DNA of 31,217 bases from Bacillota bacterium. GTDB lineage: Bacteria > Bacillota > Clostridia > Christensenellales > Aristaeellaceae. Below are positions 15,829 to 23,292 of this stretch, in pieces. The position numbers and the translations under genes were made by a program. The notes beneath the pieces were generated by a model. It was not told the DNA's origin and searched no databases. It saw only the letters and a list, made by a program, of their open reading frames with translations. Position 1 is the first letter of the stretch. Each line of letters starts with the position of its first letter. The stretch covers positions 1-31,217 of the forward strand of contig JAEZJP010000126.1 of assembly GCA_023415715.1 (NCBI GenBank). The letters run 5' to 3'.

Positions 15829-15931
15829 CTGTTTGCTTATTGACTTCTCTTCCGAGGATTATCCAATTCGCTGCTTCTGAATTTGCTGGCGCACTAGATG
15901 TCACACAAATGAATCTTTGTCCTCAACCCTA

Positions 15932-15957
15932 GGGGGCTGCCCTTGCGGGCAGCCCCC
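15932..15957 (-). terminator. Post-binding-protein stem-loop (attenuator or mRNA stabiliser)
   Basis: 11-bp perfect GC-rich stem (GGGGGCTGCCC / GGGCAGCCCCC) with a 4-nt loop, about 23 nt after the binding-protein stop. No T-run follows on the minus strand, so read-through into the permeases is expected, with the 3' end of the binding-protein transcript protected. Confidence 0.6.
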
Positions 15958-15979
15958 AATTGGGCTTGGCTGTTTATTG

Positions 15980-17347
15980 TTACTTGATGATCTCCAGCTG
16001 CTTCAGCTCATCCTGCATGGCTTTGACTCCGTCGGCGGCAGTCATGGAGCCATTGATGATTTGGGTGGCATACTTGGCAACGGTATCACGGCACTTGGTG
16101 GTATTGGCGTTGTTCAGTTCCGTGGAAGCGTACTTCAGGTATTCCATGGCTTTTTCAAAGCCGGGGTTCCAGCCGACCGGATGAACGAACTGGTTGCTTA
16201 CAGGCACGGGCGCGCCATGGTCCTTGCCGTGGGTGGCGCCAAGCTCCGTCAGGACCACTTTGCCGTCCACCATGTTCCAGTCGTTGCCTTCGATACCGAT
16301 AGAGAGCAGTTCGCCGCCTTCCTGGGTGGCGAAGAATTCCAAGGCTTTGAAAGCGCCTTCGGGGTTCTTGGCGTTGGCGGGGATCACCCAAAGGGAGGGA
16401 TCGCCGCGGGTGAGCATGTAATCGGTGGTTTCGCCCTTGGTACCCGGCAGGGGATAGGCTTCAAACGCCGCGGGATACTGCGTGCCGGCGTTTACGTTGT
16501 ACAGCCCTGTCCAGGCCGCCCAGTCCACATCCACGCCGGTCTTGCCGGTCTGGAACTTGTTGCGCAGGTCTTTGGTTTCGTCGGTCAGGCAGTTGGGATC
16601 AAGCAATCCTTCCTTGTACAGCTTGGCCAGCCACTCCCAGACAGGGATGGCAGCTTCAGAAGTGACGGGAACGGTAATGGTTCCGTCCTCAGCCTTCACC
16701 ATGCCGCACTTGATGCCTACGGAAGAGAACCAGGGCTGCAAGTCGAACAGGGATTTTGCCACCGTGTTAAAGGCATAGAAGCCTTCGCCGCCAACAGCCT
16801 GCAGCTTCTTGAACGCCTCATAGTAGCCGTCCAGGGTGGGGGGAATGGCGTCCACATCCACGCCGGCCTTTTGGGCAAGCACCTTGTTGATGTTCACAAC
16901 CCTGTGAACTTCCTTCTTGTTAAAGCTGGCCCAGATCTTTCCATCCACAGTCACCTGGTCCCATTCGCTGGGGGTGACGACTTCGGGGTTGCCAAGAACC
17001 GGGGAGGCTTTGACCATTTCAGTAAGGTCCGTCAGCGCGCCTTGCTCCATGAGGCGGTACATTGTGCCGATGGATACGTAAATCAGGTCGTACTGTTCGC
17101 CGCCCAGCAGCTTTTGCATGACGACGTTGTCATAGTCGGTGGCGGGCTTTTCCATGGTAACGTTGAGATTCAGCGCCTTGCCCAGGGCTTCCTGGAAAAG
17201 AGCCATCTCAGCTTCGTCCTTGCCGCCGGTGACGGCGGTGATCAGCCGCAGATCGCCAGCCGGGGCAGCCCCGGCAAAGGCCATCGCCGGCAGCACCAGC
17301 GAAAGCGCCAAGGCCAGGACAAGCATCGTTTTGAGCATTTTTTTCAT
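15980..17347 (-). CDS. ABC transporter extracellular solute-binding protein, family 1
   Basis: 455 residues. Signal peptide 1-25 (MKKMLKTMLVLALALSLVLP then AMAFAG). Notably there is no lipobox cysteine, so it is not lipid-anchored in the usual Gram-positive way; it may be freely secreted or tethered otherwise. The fold is that of CUT1 sugar binders: an early conserved ITAVTGGKDEAEMALFQEAL, YDLIYVSIGTMYRLMEQGAL, GKIWASFNKKEVHRVVNINK, WFSSVG, and a domain-closing region GDPSLWVIPANAKNPEGAFK. It resembles LplA-like binders of oligosaccharides; the ligand is not predictable. The ATG at 17347 has GGAGG 11 nt upstream. First gene of the minus-strand operon, with its own sigma-A promoter at 17437-17465, divergent from the GntR-type regulator. 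Confidence 0.94.
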   Translation of the reverse strand: MKKMLKTMLVLALALSLVLPAMAFAGAAPAGDLRLITAVTGGKDEAEMALFQEALGKALNLNVTMEKPATDYDNVVMQKLLGGEQYDLIYVSIGTMYRLMEQGALTDLTEMVKASPVLGNPEVVTPSEWDQVTVDGKIWASFNKKEVHRVVNINKVLAQKAGVDVDAIPPTLDGYYEAFKKLQAVGGEGFYAFNTVAKSLFDLQPWFSSVGIKCGMVKAEDGTITVPVTSEAAIPVWEWLAKLYKEGLLDPNCLTDETKDLRNKFQTGKTGVDVDWAAWTGLYNVNAGTQYPAAFEAYPLPGTKGETTDYMLTRGDPSLWVIPANAKNPEGAFKALEFFATQEGGELLSIGIEGNDWNMVDGKVVLTELGATHGKDHGAPVPVSNQFVHPVGWNPGFEKAMEYLKYASTELNNANTTKCRDTVAKYATQIINGSMTAADGVKAMQDELKQLEIIK

Positions 17348-17436
17348 TTTGAAACCAACCTCCTGATTTTTTGGGTCGGCAAATAAGGCTGGGCGAATGA
17401 TGTCCTCCGCCGTTTCCGCTCGACCGTCTTATCCAT

Positions 17437-17465
17437 AGAATACCATGATATATCCAAAAGTTCAA
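17437..17465 (-). promoter_or_regulatory. Sigma-A promoter of the ABC/PHP operon
   Basis: On the minus strand TTGAAC (17460-17465), a 17-nt spacer, and TATTCT (17437-17442). The motif ATATATCCAAA (17448-17458, plus-strand reading) lies inside the spacer. The leader to 17347 is about 80 nt. Confidence 0.65.
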
Positions 17466-17477
17466 TATGTTTTAATG

Positions 17478-17490
17478 ATATCCTGGATAT
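17478..17490. promoter_or_regulatory. Palindromic operator candidate for the GntR-type regulator
   Basis: ATATCC-T-GGATAT is a perfect 13-bp palindrome between the divergent promoters, 12 nt upstream of the operon -35 box. A related half-site (GATATATCCA, 17447-17456) overlaps the promoter spacer. Position fits repression or activation by the regulator encoded at 17601-18728. Confidence 0.5.
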
Positions 17491-17526
17491 ATTTATGATA
17501 GATCCACGTTAGTCGAATCTTGCCAC

Positions 17527-17555
17527 TTGATGACGGTTGGCATGTTTGGTATAAT
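17527..17555 (+). promoter_or_regulatory. Sigma-A promoter of the regulator gene
   Basis: TTGATG (17527-17532), a 17-nt spacer, and a consensus TATAAT (17550-17555). Transcription would start near 17562, about 40 nt before the ATG. Confidence 0.8.
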
Positions 17556-17600
17556 ACCAGAAAAGCAAGATGTATATATCCGCCTGCAGGAGGACTATTT

Positions 17601-18728
17601 ATGGATGCTCCTTTTTTATACCAGGAGATCTGCGCCCAGCTGGCGGAGGAAATCCGCAGCGGAAAGCGTTTGCCGGGCGACCGCGTGGAAACGGAAAGGG
17701 AACTGGCGGAGAAGCATAACGTCAGCCGTATCACCAGCAAGCGCGCGCTGAACCTGCTGGAGGAGGAAGGGCTGGTAGTGCGCCGGCGCGGGCTGGGTAC
17801 GTTTGTGATAAGCCCGGTGGAGAAAGGCAGCAAGCTATTAATCCCCCGGCAGTCCTTTATGCTTAAGGAAAATACAGACAAGCGCCTTGGACTGATCATG
17901 GAGGACCTGGGCGAGACGTATGCGCTGAGCCTGTTTTATGAAATCGACCGGCAGGCAGCGCAGGCGGGGTTTCAATTATGCTTGTCCGTATCCTACGGGG
18001 ATCAAATAAAAGAGCGTACGGCGCTGCACCAATTGCTTGCGCTGAATGTGCAGGGCATCATCATCATGCCGGCCCACGGACGGTATTACAATTCCGATTT
18101 GTTGCGCCTGGTGCTGGACCATTTCCCGGTGGTGATCATCGACAGGCCGCTTAACGGCATTCCGGCCCCCTGCGTATATACCGACAACCTGAAGGCATCC
18201 TCCGCCCTTACGGAGCTGCTGGTGCAAAAGGGCCACCAATCCATCGGCTTTTTCACGCCGGCAACATCCGAGGCCATTTCCCTGGAGGAGAGGCACATGG
18301 GCTATGTTCAGGTGATGAAAAGCCACGGCCTTCATGAACTGGAACCGCTTGTGCTGCATATGGAAAGCCGCCTGGGCATGTTTGGGGAAGGCCCGAGGGA
18401 TGATAACAAGCAGCAGGAAGCCATACGCAAGTGGCTGGAAAGGAACCCTGACGTAACGGCGGTGATCGGCACAGAGTACGGCATTGCCGAGTGGACAAGA
18501 ATCGCGGCGGGAGAGCTTGGTAAGAACATACCCAGGGACCTGGTCGTATGCTGCTTTGATGAAAAGTACGGCTTCCTGGGCGATTACTTTTATACCCACA
18601 TGCGCCAAAATGGCCCGGCCATCGCATTAAAGGCTATGGAACTGATGCTGGATATGCTGGAAGGGAAGGATGTGCGCAGGCAGACACACCTCATCCCGGC
18701 GACATGCCTGATGGGAGAAACGACGTAA
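17601..18728 (+). CDS. GntR-type transcriptional regulator with LacI-like sugar-sensing domain
   Basis: 375 residues. The N-terminal winged helix-turn-helix (1-75) is GntR type: LYQEICAQLAEEIRSGKRLP, then GDRVETERELAEKHNVSRIT, EEGLVVRRRGLGTFV. Residues about 107-370 are a periplasmic-binding-like (LacI/AraR) domain: RLGLIMEDLG, NVQGIIIMPAHG, VVIIDRPLNGIPAPCVYTDN, HQSIGFFTPATSEAISLEER. This is the architecture of AraR-type regulators, which bind operators in the absence of sugar. GGAGG lies 7 nt before the ATG at 17601, so the longer upstream frame is not used. It is divergent from the ABC/PHP operon and probably controls it in response to the imported sugar or its derivative. Confidence 0.94.
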   Translation: MDAPFLYQEICAQLAEEIRSGKRLPGDRVETERELAEKHNVSRITSKRALNLLEEEGLVVRRRGLGTFVISPVEKGSKLLIPRQSFMLKENTDKRLGLIMEDLGETYALSLFYEIDRQAAQAGFQLCLSVSYGDQIKERTALHQLLALNVQGIIIMPAHGRYYNSDLLRLVLDHFPVVIIDRPLNGIPAPCVYTDNLKASSALTELLVQKGHQSIGFFTPATSEAISLEERHMGYVQVMKSHGLHELEPLVLHMESRLGMFGEGPRDDNKQQEAIRKWLERNPDVTAVIGTEYGIAEWTRIAAGELGKNIPRDLVVCCFDEKYGFLGDYFYTHMRQNGPAIALKAMELMLDMLEGKDVRRQTHLIPATCLMGETT

Positions 18729-18778
18729 CATGGCATATTGAACAGCATAAGTTTAAGTTGAAAAAAGTATGGCACGTA

Positions 18779-18808
18779 TTGACACATATATCCAAATGAT
18801 ACTATAAT
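18779..18808 (+). promoter_or_regulatory. Sigma-A promoter of the SH3-like secreted-protein gene
   Basis: Consensus TTGACA (18779-18784), an 18-nt spacer, and TATAAT (18803-18808). The spacer contains ATATATCCAAA (18786-18796), the same 11-mer found in the ABC operon promoter. Leader about 55 nt. Confidence 0.85.
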
Positions 18809-18869
18809 ATCATCAGATTCCAAACACATCCAATTATCCTGCAACATTCATTTGATTGGAGGCTTTCAT

Positions 18870-19484
18870 GTGTTGAAAAGAACTGGGCTCGTTATCCTTT
18901 TTCTGCTCATGGTTTGCATTGTGGCAAGCGCCGGCGCAGTTAGTGCCACACCTTCTCCTTCAAGTATAATAGTTGATCCTCCCACACAAAACGTTACATC
19001 CGGTGTTCAAAATCCATGGACAGTTGAAGAATTAAGCTTATACAGCTTACAACCTTATGATAAGGGTGATAAAAGGGTACAGTCTTTTTGTGGTCCCTCA
19101 AATACATATCACGGAGCCGGTGCATATAAAACATATAAGATGACCAGGATTCAAGGCGTTTTCATTGAGGATGGATATATACTTGTAGATATGGATTATT
19201 CTACGGTAGGCAAGCGCCGCGTTTACTTTAAAACCAGCGCATTCAGTAACACAACGCATGTACCGCAGGCCAATATTACTGGTTTTAAGGCCATTACAAC
19301 TTCAGATGTGATACCTCGCTTCGGTCCGGGTATCGAGTATGATTCCTTTACGGAAGCCGCACTTAATAGTAACACGTCAATTACTGTTTTATTTGAAGAG
19401 CATGGGTATGTTTTTGCCGAATTTGATTCAGCACTGGGCATCGTTCGTGGTTGGATTGATACAGCAAGTGTCCAAGCCGATTAG
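18870..19484 (+). CDS. Small secreted protein with tandem SH3-like domains
   Basis: 204 residues. Residues 1-27 are a signal peptide (LKRTGLVILFLLMVCIVASA, then VSA). A Ser/Pro/Thr linker (28-50) leads to two SH3-like modules: about 55-126 (CGPSNTYHGAGAY ... RRVYFKTSAF) and 135-202 (IPRFGPGIEYDSF ... GIVRGWIDTASV). SH3b-like pairs in secreted proteins often bind cell-wall or surface components. The GTG start at 18870 has GGAGG 7 nt upstream; the frame also has TTG at 18852 and 18873. The modules align with the C-terminal half of the leucine-rich-repeat protein at 569-1645. It is AT-richer than neighbouring genes, with its own promoter and terminator. Confidence 0.88.
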   Translation: MLKRTGLVILFLLMVCIVASAGAVSATPSPSSIIVDPPTQNVTSGVQNPWTVEELSLYSLQPYDKGDKRVQSFCGPSNTYHGAGAYKTYKMTRIQGVFIEDGYILVDMDYSTVGKRRVYFKTSAFSNTTHVPQANITGFKAITTSDVIPRFGPGIEYDSFTEAALNSNTSITVLFEEHGYVFAEFDSALGIVRGWIDTASVQAD

Positions 19485-19557
19485 CTTCAATTCGTAACTC
19501 ATTGCACGGAACGAAATGTTGCGGAAGGAAATCCGCGTGTTACTGGAACAATATTTG

Positions 19558-19585
19558 ATCCCCCGGCGCAATGCCAGGGGATTTT
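19558..19585 (+). terminator. Terminator after the SH3-like secreted-protein gene
   Basis: 10-bp stem with one mismatch (ATCCCCCGGC / GCCAGGGGAT), a 5-nt loop, followed by a short T-run. It begins about 74 nt after the stop. Confidence 0.65.
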
Positions 19586-19702
19586 CGTCATACAGAAAGA
19601 TACCCAGGCCACTTTACTCCCTCAGAATGATAATTCTCCATTTACACCGGCATATGCTTTGGCATGCATGTTCCCCCCAGGATTTCCCAGAAGGCATTGC
19701 TG

Positions 19703-21709
19703 TTATTTCTTCTTTGCCTTGGCCCACTTTTCGTTATACTTGCCCCGTTTGGGTTTTGCAGGCTTTGCGGGTGCTGCGGACACTGCTCCCTTAGCAGGGG
19801 AGACCCTTCGGCCATTTGGGTTTCGGCCCGGCCTTTCCGGCGTATTCCCCTGCCACTCTCTGTCCCTGCCCCGGAAGCCTTCCGCGGCGGGCCTTTGCGG
19901 CCTTGGCTGATAAACGGCATCCGGTGGGACCAGGCAGTTTTTGCCGTAGCCGATCAGGTCTTCCCTGCCGGCCAGGCGCAGTGCCTCCAGCACGAGGCGG
20001 CGGTTTTGGGGCTTTTTGTACTGCAACAGCGCCCGCTGCATGGCCTTGTCGTGGGGCGTGCGGGGTACAAACACGCTTTCCATGGTGCGCGGGTCCAGCC
20101 CGGTATAGAACATGCAGGTGGAAAGCGTGCCGGGGGTGGGGTAAAAATCCTGCACCTGTTCCGGCTGGTGGCCCGTATCCCGTATATACAGCGCCAGCTC
20201 TATGGCGGCGCTCAAATCGCTGCCGGGGTGGCTGCTCATCAAGTATGGCACAAGAAACTGCTTGAGCCCAAGCTGCTCGTTGACAGCCTTGTACTTTTGC
20301 ACGAATGCGTCATACACTTCCCGGCCCGGCTTGCCCATGCGGGAAAGCACCTTGGGGGAAATGTGCTCCGGCGCCACCTTCAATTGGCCGCTGACATGGT
20401 GCCGGCACAACTCTTTTAAGAATGTTCCATCCTTGTCCGCAAGCAGGTAATCATAGCGCAACCCGGACCGGATGAACACCTTTTTCACGCCCGGCAGCGC
20501 ACGGGTGCGGCGCAGGATGCTAAGCAGCTCCGAATGGTCGGGTTCAAGGTTCCTGCAGGGCTTGGGGTACAAACACTGCTTGTCCTTGCAGGCGCCAACC
20601 GTGCACTGCTTTTTACAGGCGGCGCGGCGGAAGTTGGCGGTGGGGCCGCCCACATCGTGGATATAGCCCTTGAAGCCGGGAAGCTTTGTCAGCATTTCCG
20701 CTTCCTTTACAATGGAATCGGGGCTGCGGGAGGTAACGATGCGGCCCTGGTGATACGTTAAGGCGCAGAAGTTGCAGCCGCCAAAGCAGCCGCGCGTGGC
20801 GGAGACGGAAAACTCCACTTCCTCCAGCGCCGGCACGCCGCCGAGCTCATCATAATCCGGATGCCAGCGGCGTGTATAGGGCAGCGCGTACACCGCGTCC
20901 AGTTCCTCCCGGGAAAGGGGGCGTGAAGGCGGCGTCTGAACAAGCCACCGGTTTGTATCCTGCTGCTGGCAAAGGGCTTTGCCGCGGTAGGGGTCCTGCT
21001 CGTTGTACTGGATCATGAACGCCCTGGCGTAGGCAGCCTTGTCCTGTGCCACTTCCTTATGGGAGGGGACTTCCTCTATGCCCTCGGGCTTGTCCTTTTG
21101 CAAATAGCATATACCGCGGACACTATTGAGCTTCTCTTTGTCGGCCCCGTCCCTTAACCAGGCGGCGCAGTCCAGGATGGACTTTTCCCCCATGCCGTAG
21201 GATAAAATCGTAGCCCCGCTATCTAAAAGGATGGAGTGGCGCACTTTATCTTCCCAGTAATCGTAATGGGAAAAGCGGCGCAGCGACGCTTCCAGCCCGC
21301 CAATGATGATAGGCACATCGGAATACGCCTTGCGGATGCGGTTGCAGTAGACGATGGTGGCCCGGTCCGGCCGAAGGCCCGCCTTGCCGCCGGGGGCGTA
21401 CACATCCTCGCTCCTGCGTTTTTTGGCTGCGGTGTAATGGTTGACCATGCTGTCGATCACGCCGGCGGAGACTAAGAAAGCCAGCTTCGGCTTTCCGAAG
21501 GTTTTGAAGGCCGATTCATCCTGAAAAGGCGGCAAACAAAGCATGGCCACCTTGTAGCCGGCGTTTTCCAGCACACGGCTGATGATGGCGTGGCCAAAGG
21601 AAGGGTGGTCCACATAGGCCTCCCCGCAGACATATACAAAATCCGGCTGATCCCATCCCCGGCGCTTTACATCCTGCGGGCTGACCGGCAAAAAATCATC
21701 GCGCGTCAT
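19703..21709 (-). CDS. YgiQ family radical SAM protein
   Basis: 668 residues, full length for this family. The N-terminal part (1-290) has the family-typical opening FLPVSPQDVKRRGWDQPDFV and GGLEASLRRFSHYDYW. The radical SAM core begins at SATRGCFGGCNFCALTYHQG with Cys308, Cys312 and Cys315 (C-x3-C-x2-C) for the 4Fe-4S cluster. A second Cys group (CKKQCTVGACKDKQC, about 370-385) may bind a further metal. The core continues through VFIRSGLRYDY and VAPEHISP. The C-terminal tail is Arg/Pro/Lys-rich and disordered, as in the DUF3362 region. Radical SAM enzymes cleave SAM to a 5'-deoxyadenosyl radical; the substrate of YgiQ proteins is unknown. AAAGGA lies 4 nt before the ATG. Own promoter upstream. 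Confidence 0.96.
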   Translation of the reverse strand: MTRDDFLPVSPQDVKRRGWDQPDFVYVCGEAYVDHPSFGHAIISRVLENAGYKVAMLCLPPFQDESAFKTFGKPKLAFLVSAGVIDSMVNHYTAAKKRRSEDVYAPGGKAGLRPDRATIVYCNRIRKAYSDVPIIIGGLEASLRRFSHYDYWEDKVRHSILLDSGATILSYGMGEKSILDCAAWLRDGADKEKLNSVRGICYLQKDKPEGIEEVPSHKEVAQDKAAYARAFMIQYNEQDPYRGKALCQQQDTNRWLVQTPPSRPLSREELDAVYALPYTRRWHPDYDELGGVPALEEVEFSVSATRGCFGGCNFCALTYHQGRIVTSRSPDSIVKEAEMLTKLPGFKGYIHDVGGPTANFRRAACKKQCTVGACKDKQCLYPKPCRNLEPDHSELLSILRRTRALPGVKKVFIRSGLRYDYLLADKDGTFLKELCRHHVSGQLKVAPEHISPKVLSRMGKPGREVYDAFVQKYKAVNEQLGLKQFLVPYLMSSHPGSDLSAAIELALYIRDTGHQPEQVQDFYPTPGTLSTCMFYTGLDPRTMESVFVPRTPHDKAMQRALLQYKKPQNRRLVLEALRLAGREDLIGYGKNCLVPPDAVYQPRPQRPAAEGFRGRDREWQGNTPERPGRNPNGRRVSPAKGAVSAAPAKPAKPKRGKYNEKWAKAKKK

Positions 21710-21766
21710 ATGTTCCTTTCGGGCAGAGAGTGTTTTGCTTACAGGGAAACCATCGTCCCCCGGTCC

Positions 21767-21795
21767 ATTGTAGGGGAAGCGAAAGACCGTGTCAA
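21767..21795 (-). promoter_or_regulatory. Sigma-A promoter of the radical SAM gene
   Basis: On the minus strand TTGACA (21790-21795), a 17-nt spacer, and TACAAT (21767-21772), close to consensus. Leader about 50 nt. Confidence 0.85.
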
Positions 21796-21882
21796 GGCAT
21801 TGCCTTGGGATATGGAAACGGTGTGGATTGTTATAAATGCAACATAGGCTCCTGCCCTGAAAAAAACATGCAGGAAAACCAT

Positions 21883-21904
21883 ATGCATGCTATAATGAAT
21901 GCAT
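21883..21904 (+). promoter_or_regulatory. Possible promoter/operator of the sigma-factor operon
   Basis: TATAAT (21891-21896) is flanked on both sides by ATGCAT (21883-21888 and 21899-21904). No good -35 box lies 17 nt upstream (ATGCAG). The paired palindromes around the -10 box could be a binding site; recognition by the encoded sigma factor itself cannot be shown. Confidence 0.4.
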
Positions 21905-21926
21905 ACGCAACTCAGGGAGTGAGCGC

Positions 21927-22484
21927 ATGTTATTGTTTTATGGCGCGGGTGAGCCGGAACCGATAGAAGACCGCTGGGAATGGCTCATGTGTCATATCAC
22001 GCCCGATATGGAACGGGCTTTGAAGCGGGAAGCATACCGCATTTTGAACAATACCGCCGATGTGCAGGATGTGATGCAGGAGGTATTGATCAAGGCGGTC
22101 ATGAACTGCGGCCAGTTAAGGGACAAGCGCAAGATTTTTCAATGGCTGTTTACCATCTTAAGGCGCGAAGCCTATGCCCATATATCCAAGTTCTCCTTTC
22201 AGGCGCTATTAAGCCGTGCCCGGCTATTAACGGGGCTGATCGAACCCCATGTGGAAATGGGCGGGCAGATGGCATCCCATGACGACATGCAGCTTCTCAA
22301 GACGGCTTTGGAGGAACTGGATGAGGATTCGAGAAAAATCGTCATCATGAAATCCACCACCGAAGATAATTTGAAAACCATCGCCCTGAAGCTTGGGCTG
22401 AACTACCACACGGTAAGATCCAAATACCAGCGGGCGCTTCATACGCTGCGCGAAAGTATGCAGGAAGGAGAGCGGGATGATTAG
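21927..22484 (+). CDS. RNA polymerase sigma factor, sigma-70 family (ECF-like)
   Basis: 185 residues. Region 2 (about 30-85) binds core polymerase and the -10 element: REAYRILNNTADVQDVMQEV, IFQWLFTILRREAYA. Region 4 (about 122-178) carries the helix-turn-helix LKTIALKLGLNYHTVRSKYQRALHTLR. The two-domain layout without regions 1 and 3 is that of ECF-type factors, which are usually held inactive by a cognate anti-sigma factor. GGGAGTGA lies just before the ATG. Its stop overlaps the start of the next gene by 8 bases, coupling their translation; that gene encodes a membrane-anchored DUF4367 protein, the expected partner. Confidence 0.93.
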   Translation: MLLFYGAGEPEPIEDRWEWLMCHITPDMERALKREAYRILNNTADVQDVMQEVLIKAVMNCGQLRDKRKIFQWLFTILRREAYAHISKFSFQALLSRARLLTGLIEPHVEMGGQMASHDDMQLLKTALEELDEDSRKIVIMKSTTEDNLKTIALKLGLNYHTVRSKYQRALHTLRESMQEGERDD

Positions 22485-23241
22485 CGTGGAAAAGAAAAGA
22501 ATCGAATCAGGTATCCGTGCTCTCCAATTTACCCGGGCCGAAGAAAGCATCATGCCCATATCCTGCATGAAGGAACAGGTTTTAAAAGCCTGCGAGCTTA
22601 TGCAAAGCGGCAAAGCCAGGCCAAACCGGAAAGAGAACAGAAAGTCAAGGCCTCGCCTTCTATGGAGTGCGGCACTGGCTGCAGCCTGCCTATTGATAGC
22701 AATAAGCGTATATTCGGCGCTGGCGCCCGTACCGCTGAGCAATGCCAACGGCTTTTTGCGCCGCGCCCAGATTTGGGCCGGCGGCGTACTGAAAACAAAT
22801 GCCGTGGTCGAACCGCCGGAGAAAAAGGGAGCCTTGCCGGGAGCTGATAAAGGCAACAGCAAAGACATGGAAGCGCTGAGGGATGCCCATGAAGCATACG
22901 GCCTGACGGTGCTTATGCCTTCGCAGCTTCCCGCCGGCATGACCCTTGGGGAAATCGATACATCCGGGGCGGATGAGTTTCTTTCAAACATTCAGTACAC
23001 CTATAAGAATCAAAACGATACGCTGGATTTTGATATAATGGAAATAGCAGACCAATCTGGAACATCCATTTTTGTGGAGACCATAGAGCGCCAGACGCCT
23101 GTGGGAACGTTTATCGTATGGGGCAGCGATACGGGATGGTTCGCTGTGGCGGTATGCGGCAACAGCCAGGTGAACATCCGGGGAACGATGGACAAGGATA
23201 CTTTTTTGAAGATTCTGGACGGTTTGCAGGTGGCCAATTGA
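22477..23241 (+). CDS. Membrane-anchored DUF4367 protein, candidate anti-sigma factor
   Basis: 254 residues. A cytoplasmic N-terminus of about 60 residues (possibly the sigma-binding part; no HxxxCxxC zinc motif) is followed by one membrane segment (62-83, LLWSAALAAACLLIAISVYS), an extracytoplasmic linker, and a C-terminal DUF4367 domain (about 137-254): AYGLTVLMPSQLPAGMTLGE, then beta strands ending TMDKDTFLKILDGLQ. DUF4367 proteins are often encoded next to sigma factors as anti-sigma/sensor proteins. AAGGAG lies 6 nt before the ATG, inside the end of the sigma gene, with 8 bases of overlap. The role as anti-sigma factor is inferred from context and topology. Confidence 0.88.
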   Translation: MISVEKKRIESGIRALQFTRAEESIMPISCMKEQVLKACELMQSGKARPNRKENRKSRPRLLWSAALAAACLLIAISVYSALAPVPLSNANGFLRRAQIWAGGVLKTNAVVEPPEKKGALPGADKGNSKDMEALRDAHEAYGLTVLMPSQLPAGMTLGEIDTSGADEFLSNIQYTYKNQNDTLDFDIMEIADQSGTSIFVETIERQTPVGTFIVWGSDTGWFAVAVCGNSQVNIRGTMDKDTFLKILDGLQVAN

Positions 23242-23292
23242 CGAAACAGCGCAGGCCCGCGCTTTTCATTTGTATTCACGGAGGGGAAGTTC

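Larger units (their letters stand above)
15607..15979. other. Intra-operon spacer with two strong hairpins
   Basis: About 370 bases between the binding-protein and permease genes. It contains the stem-loops at 15745-15828 and 15932-15957, listed separately. No gene or own promoter was found for the permeases. Confidence 0.7.

Noticed and set aside
15917..17386. 489-codon open frame on the plus strand opposite the solute-binding protein gene
   Set aside because: It is the antisense shadow of a gene with clear signal peptide and family motifs; no ribosome site and no recognisable protein content.
18852..18869. TTG start six codons earlier for the SH3-like secreted protein
   Set aside because: The ribosome site GGAGG lies after it, directly upstream of the GTG at 18870.
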